From Colwellia sp. PAMC 21821 (lineage in GTDB: Bacteria > Pseudomonadota > Gammaproteobacteria > Enterobacterales > Alteromonadaceae): a stretch of DNA of 64,000 nt. Positions within the stretch are counted from its first letter, which is position 1, and the number at the start of each line of letters is the position of its first letter. Below the pieces are notes generated by a model. That model was given only the letters and a program-made list of their open reading frames with translations, was not told the DNA's origin and searched no databases. A program made the position numbers and the translations under genes. The stretch is from positions 2,418,001-2,482,000 of the forward strand of contig NZ_CP014943.1 in assembly GCF_002077175.1 (NCBI RefSeq), in the 5' to 3' direction. Shown in pieces: positions 43,521-52,114 of the stretch.

Positions 43521-43933
43521 GACTTTCCTGCTGAATTTGAATCGAATAAATTTTATTATTAACTACTCTTTATAACATTTTTTTAACTAATTGGTTAGGC
43601 TGTATAATTGGAATATGCGATAAATTGTTGAATAAACACGTTGAGTTGTTACTTGGCTATACTGACGGGCTTAATTAAGGGCTTACGAGTATTTATTTGT
43701 GACCTTACCATGAGGCGTTGCTCAAGATTGAGCTTAACGGACTTGTTTTTAATATCATCAGTTATTTGAACATTTTTTCTGTTTAAAACTTATTTAGTGA
43801 GTGTTTACCTTGCATATAAGGCAGAGTGGCAAGTTATTGAAATTATTGGGTTTGTTTTAGTTGCTTTAGTTGTTGAAGTTGTTGAAGTTGTTGGAATTGT
43901 TAAAGTTGGTGAGATTTTAATGTATTTTAGGAA
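43521..43933. other. Noncoding gap with an imperfect GTTGTTGAA repeat
   Basis: Between the M1 gene and the DUF6436 gene no reading frame stands out. At about 43853-43916 there is a 9-base-phased imperfect repeat (GTTGTTGAA type), a low-complexity tract. Confidence 0.55.
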
Positions 43934-44431
43934 TTACACTTTACAATAGCAGCCTTCGGCCTCTTTAATAATGAGGTTGGCATCATAGCCTTTGATAAAA
44001 TTATTTAATATGGTTTGTGCGTACCCTGAGGTTTGTGAGCAGGCTAATCCTTCACCGTAAGGGCCAAAATATACAATCTCTCCACTGTTATTTAAAATGG
44101 CGACTGACGGCGTTGCAGGCACAAGCATATGATCTTTAATGTTAATATTTTTAACGCTAAAATTATTAGCTTCAGCCATATTGTTGATGTCTTGAATATG
44201 CGCTTCGCTATATTGCTGACATTGACAATTAGGCTGATAAAAATGCAAAATTGTATTGTAGTCTGTGGGCTCAATATACTGCTTGAGTGAATTCGCAAGT
44301 TGTTGATGCCCAACATCACTTAATTTATTGTCAAAATTGAAACTAACTAATTTACTATCAATAAAATAGACAAATGCTGCAACCGTTACACTTAGCCAAA
44401 TAAAAAGCACAGATAATTGAGTTGTAGTCAT
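43934..44431 (-). CDS. DUF6436 thioredoxin-like membrane-anchored protein
   Basis: This protein has 165 residues from ATG 44431, 4 bases after the stop of the preceding chemoreceptor; a longer frame from 44476 would overlap it. An N-terminal membrane helix (residues 6-25) is followed by a thioredoxin-like part: LHFYQPNCQCQQYSEAHI with a C-x-C pair and TPSVAILNNSGEIVYFGPYGEG. A cysteine-rich tail (EAEGCYCKV) is also present. A periplasmic thiol-disulfide role is plausible, but the family has no proven function. Confidence 0.8.
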   Translation of the reverse strand: MTTTQLSVLFIWLSVTVAAFVYFIDSKLVSFNFDNKLSDVGHQQLANSLKQYIEPTDYNTILHFYQPNCQCQQYSEAHIQDINNMAEANNFSVKNINIKDHMLVPATPSVAILNNSGEIVYFGPYGEGLACSQTSGYAQTILNNFIKGYDANLIIKEAEGCYCKV

Positions 44432-44435
44432 ATGT

Positions 44436-45902
44436 TTACTTAAAACGGGCAATATTACTTCCCATATCAATAGCACTTTGAGAGACCTTAAGCGATTCTT
44501 GGTCTAATATTTTTATTTTATCAATATCACTTTGAACTGTGCTTTTCAGTATTTCTACGCTTCTAGCTATATCGCTAGTGGTTAATGCTTGTTGCTCAAC
44601 AGCCTCTGCAACATTTATCGATACAGCACTTGCTTGCTCTACTAAATTAGACGCTTTAAATATTTTACCTTCAGCGTTATTAGCACTATCGATAACAGAT
44701 TGAACTATTTTTAAGCTGCTGCCCATAGAGTCAGTGGTAGATTGTGAATAAGTTTGAAGGATACTTAAGGTAGCGCCAATTTTATCTGTGCTTTCCTTTG
44801 TTCTATTTGCGAGTGCTCGCACTTCGTCAGCAACTACAGCAAACCCTCGGCCTTGCTCGCCAGCTCTTGCTGCTTCAATTGCGGCATTTAATGCTAATAA
44901 GTTTGTTTGATCAGCAATGCTGGTAATTTCAGACAAAACATTAGAAATTGCCTCAGTTGAGTTAGCTAATTCAGTCACTTGTTCACTGGTTTTTTCCAGT
45001 GCAACCGTTAAGTTTTTATTGTGATTATTAATCTCAACAATGTCTTCATTAGTTGCTTGGGTATAATCATTAGCTTCTTGCATTTGATTACTTAATAAGT
45101 TTGTTTCTGCAGAAATTGATGTCACCGTTACTGACAATTCTTCTGCAGATGCTGCGATAGCATCAGTTTCCAGCTGCCTTTGTTGTGACGAATTATCTAA
45201 ATCTACTTTCGTTTCTATAAGCTTTTGCGCGTTATTGTTAAGTTCTATTACTTGCGTTTTTACACTGCCGATAACTCGAGATAATAAGGCGAGTAAATCA
45301 TTAAATGATAATAATGTAGTATCTTCTTGTGCATCTGTTTTTATATTTAAATCAATAGCGTGTGAATCTAAAGTCAGCTTTTTGGTCACCAGGGCTAATT
45401 CTTGTCCAATTCTATTTACCTTTGCCATCATGTTGGCGATATAGCCGGCAATAAGCGCTTCTGCTGAAGCATAAACGGCATGAATTACAACCGTTGAAGA
45501 GGCGAGTCTATCTTGGGTGAATACAAAAACACCGAGGTTATTGGTTTGTAGAACATAAAAAGAAACATGGTGTATTAATACAACTAAAAGTGCGGTAATA
45601 AATACTCGCCAATCTTGATAGATAATTAAAAAGGCCATCAAAATGAATACTTCAAAATGGGCTTCTATCAAGCCGTTTGTTTGATGAATATGCAATGCGG
45701 CGAATATCATCAGGGCGATTGCAGAAACATGCCGGGTAATCGCTAAATTAGGCGCTGTTTGATTAAAGAAAATGGGTACTAGTAATGCAGGCAAACCAAT
45801 TATAAAGGTCGGTAAATATGAATTATAATAGAAAGACAAAAATAAACTTTCGATGAACAATGCACTAAGTAAATATATAAAGATTTTGTTTGTTTTATTC
45901 AT
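44436..45902 (-). CDS. Methyl-accepting chemotaxis protein with membrane-only sensor part
   Basis: This 488-residue chemoreceptor has about six hydrophobic helices in the first 160 residues and no sizeable periplasmic domain, so it senses through the membrane or its state. A cytoplasmic coiled coil follows. The hairpin tip [44 protein letters not shown] (about residues 325-368) is the classical signature that contacts CheA and CheW. No HAMP domain is obvious. The co-directional DUF6436 gene lies directly downstream and could supply a redox link. Confidence 0.9.
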   Translation of the reverse strand: MNKTNKIFIYLLSALFIESLFLSFYYNSYLPTFIIGLPALLVPIFFNQTAPNLAITRHVSAIALMIFAALHIHQTNGLIEAHFEVFILMAFLIIYQDWRVFITALLVVLIHHVSFYVLQTNNLGVFVFTQDRLASSTVVIHAVYASAEALIAGYIANMMAKVNRIGQELALVTKKLTLDSHAIDLNIKTDAQEDTTLLSFNDLLALLSRVIGSVKTQVIELNNNAQKLIETKVDLDNSSQQRQLETDAIAASAEELSVTVTSISAETNLLSNQMQEANDYTQATNEDIVEINNHNKNLTVALEKTSEQVTELANSTEAISNVLSEITSIADQTNLLALNAAIEAARAGEQGRGFAVVADEVRALANRTKESTDKIGATLSILQTYSQSTTDSMGSSLKIVQSVIDSANNAEGKIFKASNLVEQASAVSINVAEAVEQQALTTSDIARSVEILKSTVQSDIDKIKILDQESLKVSQSAIDMGSNIARFK

Positions 45903-46281
45903 TTTGACCCTAGAATGGAGAAAATAGGTTTATTATTAATAAACTTATGCGTTACCGTTAAGATTATCAGTATATTAGCTTTTATGGAATTTATTATAGC
46001 TCAGTAATATTGGTTACTAGCGGCATGAAAGTTAGTAAATCACTGCAATATTTTTGCTCATCGAGCAAACTATCAACAGGAACAACGCTATCACCTTATA
46101 AACCAACCTAGCAGAAACGTGATACTCAATATCTCCTTGTTTTAGAATATTTACTGACTATAAGCTTAATAACTTTACTGATTGTTTTTACAGTAATAAA
46201 ATAGCTGTAGCTTCGAACTCTATTTACTATGTATGCCAATACTCTTTAACAGTAAATAGTATTTTTTATAAAAGGATTTTT
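45903..46281. other. Noncoding gap, nothing recognised
   Basis: AT-rich stretch between the divergent chemoreceptor and the interrupted small gene. No repeat, RNA or gene was recognised. Promoters for both genes must lie here. AAAAGGA is present before the ATG at 46282. Confidence 0.5.
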
Positions 46282-46555
46282 ATGTTTTCAAAATTTCTAA
46301 AATCAATATTGGTTTTTAATCGTTCACAAAATCAAGCGCCAAACTTTATGCTAGTCTATTTTTTAATATCGCTGGTTTGGCATTATCAATTTTTCATTAC
46401 TTTTGTGGGCAGCAATGGCGATTTTAGTCATAGATTAAATGCAGCTGTAACGGAAAGCTCATTTCAATATGGCCTCGTTTTCTTCTTCACTTTGACGTGG
46501 TCTAATTGATTCGACTACCTCAGTTAAGACATAATTGACTTAACTGGAGATATAA

Positions 46556-46849
46556 ATGAAAAACCGTAAAACTTATTCAAAAGAATTCAAACTAGATGCA
46601 ATCACCCTCGTTAGGGATCAAAACTATCCTGTAGCTGAAGCTGCTAGAAATCTAGACGTCAGTGCGCAAGTGCTTGGCCGATGGATCAAAGAAGCTGAAA
46701 ATGATGATGGTCATGCTTTTAGAGGAAATGGAAAGCTTACGCCAGAGCAAGATGAAATCCGTAAACTTAAAGCCCAAGTCAAGCGCCTAGAAATGGAGCG
46801 TGAAATATTAAAAAAAGCGACGGTCTTCTTTGCAAAGGAAACGAAGTAA
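46556..46849 (+). CDS. IS3-family OrfA (helix-turn-helix regulator part of transposase)
   Basis: This 97-residue protein has the HTH_Tnp_1 fold: KTYSKEFKLDAITLVRDQNYPVAEAARNLDVSAQVLGRWIKEAE (about residues 4-48), then a leucine-zipper-like helix (IRKLKAQVKRLEMEREILKKATVFF). The sequence TTA AAA AAA G at 46808-46817 is a slippery site where -1 frameshifting would fuse OrfA to OrfB. The full OrfAB transposase would be about 389 residues. OrfA alone binds the ends and limits transposition. Confidence 0.94.
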   Translation: MKNRKTYSKEFKLDAITLVRDQNYPVAEAARNLDVSAQVLGRWIKEAENDDGHAFRGNGKLTPEQDEIRKLKAQVKRLEMEREILKKATVFFAKETK

Positions 46850-46887
46850 TATATTCGTTTGTTGCCCAACATAAGAAGATCTGGCCC

Positions 46888-47724
46888 GTGATACTGATGT
46901 GTCGCGTATTGGGTGTAAGAAGTAACAACTATTATAGTTATCAAAAAAGAAAGGCTCAAAAGCCCATTGATACAACGCATCAAGAGATGTTGGAATGGGT
47001 AAAAGACATCGCTAAGTTTAGCGACAATACTTATGGCGCAAGACGTATTCAAAAATCCTTAAATGCACTTAGTTACCCTGTTAGCCGCAGAAAAACAGCG
47101 CAGTTAATGAAAGAGGCGAATGTTTGGGTGCGTTATAAGAAAAAATATAAAGCAACGACAAATAGCGAACACAACAAGCCCATTTATGCGAACGAACTTG
47201 AGCAAAACTTTGATGTTCAACAACCTGATCAAGCGTGGGTGCAAGATATTACCTACATCTGGACTTCAGAAGGCTGGCTATATTTGGCGATAGTAATCGA
47301 CCTATACTCGCGTAAAGTTGTTGGTTGGAGCATGGGCACACGGATGAAAGCTCAACTTGTTTGTGATGCGCTCACGATGGCAATGTGGCAACGAAAACCT
47401 AAGGCAGGATTGATAGTACATTCAGATCAAGGCGTTCAATATGCGAGTCATCAATATAGGCGAATACTCAGGTTACATGGCTTTGTGGGCAGCATGAGTA
47501 AGAAAGGTTGCTGCTGGGATAATGCGGTAGCAGAGAGCTTCTTTGGTAGCTTAAAACAAGAGCGCGTACATTGGCGTAACTATCAAACCCGTTATGACGC
47601 TCAACAAGATGTGATGAACTACATAACGATGTGGTACAACAGCAACCGATTGCACTCATATCTGGGCTACCAAAGTCCAAATGTGTATGAAGGCAAAGAA
47701 AGAGAATTGAAAAAGGTAGCTTAA
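46888..47724 (+). CDS. IS3-family OrfB transposase (DDE integrase core)
   Basis: This 278-residue rve-type integrase has all three catalytic acids: D in WVQDITYIWT, D in HSDQGVQYAS, and E in AVAESFFGSLKQE. The frame is -1 relative to OrfA and stays open upstream of GTG 46888 (reading EVIYSFVAQHKKIWPV), which is why OrfAB fusion by frameshift is the likely product. The opening RVLGVRSNNYYSYQKRK is typical of the family. Confidence 0.94.
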   Translation: MILMCRVLGVRSNNYYSYQKRKAQKPIDTTHQEMLEWVKDIAKFSDNTYGARRIQKSLNALSYPVSRRKTAQLMKEANVWVRYKKKYKATTNSEHNKPIYANELEQNFDVQQPDQAWVQDITYIWTSEGWLYLAIVIDLYSRKVVGWSMGTRMKAQLVCDALTMAMWQRKPKAGLIVHSDQGVQYASHQYRRILRLHGFVGSMSKKGCCWDNAVAESFFGSLKQERVHWRNYQTRYDAQQDVMNYITMWYNSNRLHSYLGYQSPNVYEGKERELKKVA

Positions 47725-48273
47725 CGAACTTAACTGGGGTGTCTGAATTTAGTTGACCAGGTCACTTTACTGTTTTTTATCGTGCGTTTGTTGGTGTTAT
47801 ATTCCGTTAAGAAAGCCGACCAATATATCGAGGCAGACGAACCTATTGAAGCTAAAATAGGCAGCGACCAGGTTTTCACTGAGAATAAAGACGTAGTGCG
47901 TTTATTGGCGTTATTGGAAGAAACCAAAGCACAATTAGCCAAAGTAAAAATACGTGAAGCTAAAGCGCAAGCGGATAAAACCGCGACAATAAGTAAAATG
48001 CTGGCGGTGCAAGCAGAATTAGACATTGCACAGGCTGATATTGCGATATTAAGTAAATCTAATGAAGATCTCAGGACTAAGCAAAAATTATCAGCTTAGA
48101 AATGAAAGTGACAAAATAGCAATAAAAAACTCAGTGAACAGTGCATATATGCGTAAGTAATATACATTAAGAGAAATATTCTAATTAACTCTAAAAAATT
48201 AATTGCCAATAAATAAATATTGAGATAAAAATACGAACTTAACTATATTGATATTTAATTAGAGTTTATTTAA

Positions 48274-48636
48274 ATGGCTACTTTAGCATTGTCACAAAAA
48301 AGTTTTAACGTGGATAGAAATTTTTACGATGATAGAAACTATCCTCGTGGTATGAAGCGTTCGGGAGATTTTACCTTGGCTGAGGCTGAGTTATTAGAAA
48401 AGTTTGGTGTTGCATTGATGGCACTTTCTTCGGGCACACGCTTGCCTGTTACGGAAGAAGAGCAACATTTTGTTGACGTTTGTCGTGGTAATACGACTGT
48501 GGGTAACACAATTGAAAGGGCTTGGTTAAAATATCAAAACATAATTTTAACCCCGAAACAATTCCATACTTTGTTTGGACGAACTAAAATTGAGGCAGAC
48601 GAAGAGATTGAGTCAGACCCTGATGACTTAGACTAA
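48274..48636 (+). CDS. maoP: MaoP / DUF413 family protein
   Basis: This 120-residue protein has the DUF413 pattern: FNVDRNFYDDRNYPRGMKRSGDFTLAEAELLEKFG and PVTEEEQHFVDVCRGN, and an acidic tail EADEEIESDPDDLD. In E. coli MaoP (YifE) acts at the maoS site to organise the Ori macrodomain. Presence of a maoS site was not checked. Its own mRNA appears to be monocistronic. Confidence 0.85.
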   Translation: MATLALSQKSFNVDRNFYDDRNYPRGMKRSGDFTLAEAELLEKFGVALMALSSGTRLPVTEEEQHFVDVCRGNTTVGNTIERAWLKYQNIILTPKQFHTLFGRTKIEADEEIESDPDDLD

Positions 48637-49014
48637 CCCGCTGCTCTTAAACTACTTTAGTGAAGAGAATGATGAGAATGATGAGAGTGATGAGAAGTCA
48701 CGTTTGAAAACTTAGTTGGCCTAATGATGAATTGGGCCAACCATGCCTAAATCAGTTACAGGCTCAACTCTAAACTAAATGAGGACTAAACCGTCTTAGA
48801 TAATATCGATGTCATTATATTCACTCAGTTGAAGTAGTTAACTTGGTTGAAAACCATGTTATAAAAATAGCTATCAGCTATCAAAGGTGTCAGAGCATTC
48901 ACTTGATATTATTTCTTTTGTTTAGCATCCCCAAAGCCTTTATAATTGGCGAATATTCCAGTTGTACCATCTACAGCTACATTCGCATTAAACTTAAAGG
49001 TTTTTTATAACTTT
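48637..49014. other. Noncoding gap with small repeats and a hairpin
   Basis: It contains an imperfect GATGAGAAT/GATGAGAGT repeat near 48670-48700, a stem GTTGGCC/GGCCAAC (48715-48741), and two AGCTATC heptads (48869-48882). No gene was recognised. The dusA start at 49015 has only a distant AAAGG upstream. Confidence 0.55.
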
Positions 49015-50001
49015 ATGATCTCACACAAACTTTCCATTGCTCCTATGCTAGATTGGACTGATCGTCATTGTCGTTATTTTTATCGGGTAATGTCTAAACA
49101 AACCGTGTTGTATACCGAAATGGTTACCACGGGTGCAATTTTACACGGTAAAGGTAATTATTTAGCGTACAACAAAGAAGAGCATCCATTGGTGTTGCAG
49201 CTGGGTGGTAGTGACGTAAATGCGATGACTGAGTGCGCTAAAATTGCTGAGCAACAAGGTTACGACGAGATAAACATTAATGTTGGCTGTCCGTCTGATC
49301 GTGTGCAAAACGGTAAGTTTGGTGCTTGTTTGATGGCGGAGCCGCAATTGGTTGCTGATTGTGTTGCTAGCATGCAAAACGCGACTAGCATCCCAACCAC
49401 GGTTAAGTCGCGTATTGGTATTGATGATTTAGACAGTTATGAATTTTTGCAGCAGTTTTTAACCACGGTTAGCGCTGCCGGTTGTCAGCATTTTATTATT
49501 CATGCGCGCAAAGCTTGGCTGAGTGGCTTAAGCCCTAAACAAAATAGAGATATTCCGCCACTTGATTACGATCGGGTTTATCAACTTAAACAAGATTTTT
49601 CAGCACTTGATATTTCAATTAATGGCGGTATCACAACCTTTGAACAGGCTAATGATCATATGCAACACATTGATGGGGTGATGATTGGTCGTGAAGTTTA
49701 CCAAAACCCTTATATGTTAGCGCAAGCTGATAATGAGATTTGGCAGGCGGGCACTGAGGTTAAATCACGCCAAATGGTGCTTAATGAAATGGCCGAGTAT
49801 ATTGACCGCCATGTTGTCAGTGGAGGCCGTGCATGGCATGTGGCAAGACACATGTTAGGTTTATGTAATGGTTTAGCGGGCGCAAAACAATTTCGTCGTT
49901 ACTTAAGTGAAAATGCCAATGCTGAAGGCGTTGGTGGTGAAGTGCTGCATCAGGCTTTTGATAAAGTTTTACAGCTTAATCCAACTATAAGTTCAATCTA
50001 G
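49015..50001 (+). CDS. dusA: tRNA-dihydrouridine(20/20a) synthase DusA
   Basis: DusA reduces uridine in the D-loop of tRNA with FMN and NADPH. The 328-residue form from ATG 49015 begins HKLSIAPMLDWTDRHCRYFYR, the normal FMN-binding start; a longer frame from 48946 is rejected. Conserved features are NVGCPSDRVQNGKFGACLM with the catalytic cysteine, SRIGIDDLDSYEFLQQF, FIIHARKAWLSGLSPKQNR and SINGGITTFEQANDH. No operon partner is seen. Confidence 0.95.
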   Translation: MISHKLSIAPMLDWTDRHCRYFYRVMSKQTVLYTEMVTTGAILHGKGNYLAYNKEEHPLVLQLGGSDVNAMTECAKIAEQQGYDEININVGCPSDRVQNGKFGACLMAEPQLVADCVASMQNATSIPTTVKSRIGIDDLDSYEFLQQFLTTVSAAGCQHFIIHARKAWLSGLSPKQNRDIPPLDYDRVYQLKQDFSALDISINGGITTFEQANDHMQHIDGVMIGREVYQNPYMLAQADNEIWQAGTEVKSRQMVLNEMAEYIDRHVVSGGRAWHVARHMLGLCNGLAGAKQFRRYLSENANAEGVGGEVLHQAFDKVLQLNPTISSI

Positions 50002-50440
50002 TAGAAAGGTCGGTTCAGAGCGTTAAATTAAACAGTTTAAAGTCTGAACATTAACCCAAATTACACATATTTTAATGTCCCGATATCGAAACGTTATTTC
50101 TCGATTTCGGGATGCTCTCATCAGTTCTTCGGCTTTAATAGCAAGTTGATTAATTAACTGTTCATTTTTAATGGTTAAAATGAACAACGACGGCGTTATA
50201 AAATTTATCAGAAGCATAACTAGTGACTACAGTTTATGCCTAGTCATTATCCATTTGTCCTCATGAAAAAGTAGATCTCTTAATTGTTCAAATTGGTATA
50301 ATAACATTGACGAAAAATCTCACTATAAATTGGTAAATTTAACCACATCGTTGTCATAACACTAATTACTGTGATTGTTTTCACAAATCTATAAAATTAA
50401 ATTTAACTTAAAAACAATGAGTTAGTGTTTTTATCGAACC
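50002..50440. other. Noncoding gap with a stem-loop and ATTGGT-type motifs
   Basis: A stem TCCCGATATCGA/TCGATTTCGGGA (one mismatch) at 50078-50112 may serve dusA. ATTGGTATAAT (50292) and ATTGGTAAATTT (50329-50340) lie upstream of the sigma54 promoter. A minus-strand open frame at 50023-50217 shows no family features. Confidence 0.5.
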
Positions 50441-50456
50441 TTGGCACAACCTTTGT
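50441..50456 (+). promoter_or_regulatory. Sigma54 promoter before the 33-residue peptide gene
   Basis: TTGGCACAACCTTTGT has GG and GT separated by 10 bases, as a -24/-12 element requires. It is nearly the same sequence as the promoter in front of the psp operon at 52026. The ATG of the peptide lies 73 bases after its last base, against 74 bases in the psp case. Confidence 0.75.
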
Positions 50457-50528
50457 AAGTGTTTACGCAACTTAACTAATACCACGTTAAAAATAAAGCG
50501 CGATAAACGGCTTAAAAGGATTGATACA

Positions 50529-50630
50529 ATGCCAAGTTTAACCATGTTATTTACTCTGTTTATGTTACCCGGTGTTTGTTTGCTGGCGACTTCGTTTATT
50601 GTCGCTCGTTTAGAACAAAGTAAATTGTAG
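50529..50630 (+). CDS. Small membrane peptide, 33 residues, possible PspG-like envelope stress peptide
   Basis: MPSLTMLFTLFMLPGVCLLA then TSFIVARLEQSKL is one hydrophobic helix with a short polar C-terminus. AAAGGA stands 9 bases before the ATG. A sigma54-type promoter lies about 60 bases upstream of the inferred leader start, and a 14-bp stem-loop follows the stop, so this is a self-contained unit. It resembles no large family I can name. Its promoter copy near the psp operon suggests the same enhancer-binding activator; PspG in E. coli is a comparable single small membrane protein with a PspF-dependent sigma54 promoter, though longer. Function inferred only. Confidence 0.6.
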   Translation: MPSLTMLFTLFMLPGVCLLATSFIVARLEQSKL

Positions 50631-50641
50631 AATATATTTGA

Positions 50642-50679
50642 TGACGAGGTTTATGGCACTTAAGTCATAAACCTCGTCA
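50642..50679. terminator. Long stem-loop after the small membrane peptide
   Basis: TGACGAGGTTTATG (50642-50655) pairs perfectly with CATAAACCTCGTCA (50666-50679). The stem is 14 bp with a 10-nt loop and no U tract, so it may be a terminator or a 3' stabiliser for the short mRNA. Confidence 0.65.
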
Positions 50680-50691
50680 GCTAAACTTCAT

Positions 50692-50747
50692 ACTATCCCA
50701 TATCCCATCCCTCATATCTTATATCTCTTCCCTCATACCCCATCCCT
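50692..50747. repeat. Eight pyrimidine-rich heptads in tandem
   Basis: The tract reads as 7-base units ACTATCC, CATATCC, CATCCCT, CATATCT, TATATCT, CTTCCCT, CATACCC, CATCCCT with no break in phase. It lies between the small peptide gene and sseA. A similar array stands at 57105-57153. Confidence 0.75.
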
Positions 50748-50827
50748 CTAGATAAATACTGTACTTTCACTTAGATCTCGGCTAATTTTGCAATATATCT
50801 GTAAGCCATTGGTAATAGGGCGAGTTT

Positions 50828-51691
50828 ATGACGTATTTTCAGCAATTAATTTCCTGTGTAGATTTGCACGCTATGCTTGGTAGTAAAGATTTGGTGGTAC
50901 TTGATGCGAGCATTCCTCCTGTGGGAAACATGGCTGCGCCAGAATACAGTTGGCCAGATTTTCGTATCCCAGGCGCTCGCCGTTTCGATTTAAATGAAGA
51001 TTTTTCAGACTTATCTAGTACATTACCCCACAGCATGCCAACAATGTCACATTTCGAGCAAGCGGCTAAAGCATTAGGTATTAACCAGCAAAGCCAAATT
51101 GTGGTTTATGATGATTTAGGTTTGTTTTCTGCAGCGCGTGCTTGGTATATGTTTAGATCGATGGGACATAAAAATATTGCGGTATTAGACGGCGGTTTAC
51201 CTTATTGGTTAAAACTTAAAAAACCTGTTGCTGAATTACCGTCGGCTATCAACGAAACTAAAAAGCAATCTATCGGAAATTTTATCGCTAAAGCACAGTC
51301 CGATTTCTTTTGTGACTGGCGTGACGTTGAAGTTCAAACACAATCGCAAGAAGAACTTATTCTTGACGCTCGCGCTAACCGCCGCTTTAAAGGCTTAGAT
51401 GCTGAGCCTCGTGCTGGTGTGAGAAGCGGTCATATGCCTAATGCGAAAAACTTGCCTTACAACGATTTGTTAAAGCAAGGCTTGTTCAAATCATCTGAGG
51501 AATTAACCAAAATATTTACAGATATTAATGTCAATGAAAAAGCCATGATCATGAGTTGTGGCTCAGGTGTTACTGCCTGTGTGTTAGCGTTAGCGGCAGA
51601 TATAGTTGGGCTTAAAGGTGTGCGTGTATATGATGGTTCATGGAGTGAATGGGGCACCTTACCCAACACAGAAGTTGTAACCTCTCGCTAA
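50828..51691 (+). CDS. sseA: 3-mercaptopyruvate sulfurtransferase
   Basis: This 287-residue protein has two rhodanese domains. The first (about 1-140: DLVVLDASIPPVG ... GARRFDLNEDFSDLSSTLPHSMP) is inactive in the family. The second (about 160-285: LILDARANRRFKGLDAEPRAGVRSGHMPNAKNLPYN) bears the catalytic cysteine in MSCGSGVTACVLALA, whose CGSGVTA loop marks mercaptopyruvate sulfurtransferases. It moves sulfur from 3-mercaptopyruvate to acceptors such as cyanide or thioredoxin. It is preceded by the heptad repeat and a monocistronic layout. Confidence 0.95.
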   Translation: MTYFQQLISCVDLHAMLGSKDLVVLDASIPPVGNMAAPEYSWPDFRIPGARRFDLNEDFSDLSSTLPHSMPTMSHFEQAAKALGINQQSQIVVYDDLGLFSAARAWYMFRSMGHKNIAVLDGGLPYWLKLKKPVAELPSAINETKKQSIGNFIAKAQSDFFCDWRDVEVQTQSQEELILDARANRRFKGLDAEPRAGVRSGHMPNAKNLPYNDLLKQGLFKSSEELTKIFTDINVNEKAMIMSCGSGVTACVLALAADIVGLKGVRVYDGSWSEWGTLPNTEVVTSR

Positions 51692-52025
51692 TAATAAATA
51701 AGTGTTAATGCGTACGCGCCTTTCTTTTTTCTGATAGTCATTGCAATAAAAACCCTCACTCAGTGCTGAGTTCATTATTCAATGGCTATCAACCTTACGG
51801 CTTCGATTATGTCGTCATCAAATTCAGTCATCCACCCCCTAACTATTTAGCCGTAATTCTTCTTCTTTCCCTAAATAACTTAAGCTAAACCTATTGGTCA
51901 ATTTCACTATTTTTAGTGTAGATATTGACCAAATAATAGCTTGACATAATATGTCTTGTTTTTTGTTTTCAACTGGTGTTTATTATAAAGATAATAATAA
52001 CAGTGGCTTAAAGTTTTTTATCTAC
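51692..52025. other. Upstream region of the psp operon, no gene recognised
   Basis: The stretch has a palindrome ACTCAG-TG-CTGAGT (51758-51771) and an inverted repeat ATTGGTCAAT/ATTGACCAAA (51893-51933). The latter shares ATTGGT-N-AATTT with the sequence at 50329-50340. These could be activator sites for the sigma54 promoter at 52026. Confidence 0.5.
51893..51933. promoter_or_regulatory. Candidate enhancer site of the psp operon (inverted repeat)
   Basis: ATTGGTCAAT (51893-51902) is the near inverse complement of ATTGACCAAA (51924-51933). It lies about 140 bases upstream of the inferred start, within range of a bEBP such as PspF. No pspF gene is in the window. Confidence 0.5.
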
Positions 52026-52041
52026 TTGGCACAGCACTTGT
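52026..52041 (+). promoter_or_regulatory. Sigma54 promoter of the psp operon
   Basis: TTGGCACAGCACTTGT has GG and GT separated by 10 bases. It lies 74 bases before the first gene, giving a leader of about 60 nt. psp operons are classically sigma54 and PspF dependent. Confidence 0.8.
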
Positions 52042-52114
52042 AATAGTAATGATAGTTACCAACACGTTGAGTTAAATTTTTACTCTTCATGTTACTCACA
52101 TAAGGATATTAATA

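Larger units (their letters stand above)
46493..47764 (+). mobile_element. IS3-family insertion sequence, 1272 bp
   Basis: It runs from TGACGTGGTC to GACCAGGTCA with imperfect terminal inverted repeats of about 36 bp. A 3-bp target duplication CTT stands on both sides (46490-46492, 47765-47767). It encodes OrfA and OrfB in overlapping frames. The clean ends and duplication show a recent, intact insertion into a small gene. Confidence 0.93.
46282..48099 (+). pseudogene. Small membrane/coiled-coil protein gene interrupted by an IS3 element
   Basis: Removing the IS (46493-47764) and one copy of its CTT duplication joins 46282-46492 to 47768-48099 in frame, giving a 180-residue protein. It has two membrane helices (about residues 23-42 and 63-85, the second reading VFFFT-LLFFIVRLLVLYSV across the junction) and a C-terminal charged coiled coil (LLALLEETKAQLAKVKIREAKAQADK). 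The family is not recognised; the topology recalls small inner-membrane adaptors. The IS breaks the second helix, so the present alleles would be dead unless the fragment from GTG 47782 (106 residues, coiled coil plus part of helix 2) is still made. Confidence 0.85.

Noticed and set aside
50023..50217. A 64-codon minus-strand frame after dusA
   Set aside because: No ribosome site; it covers a stem-loop and gives no family pattern.
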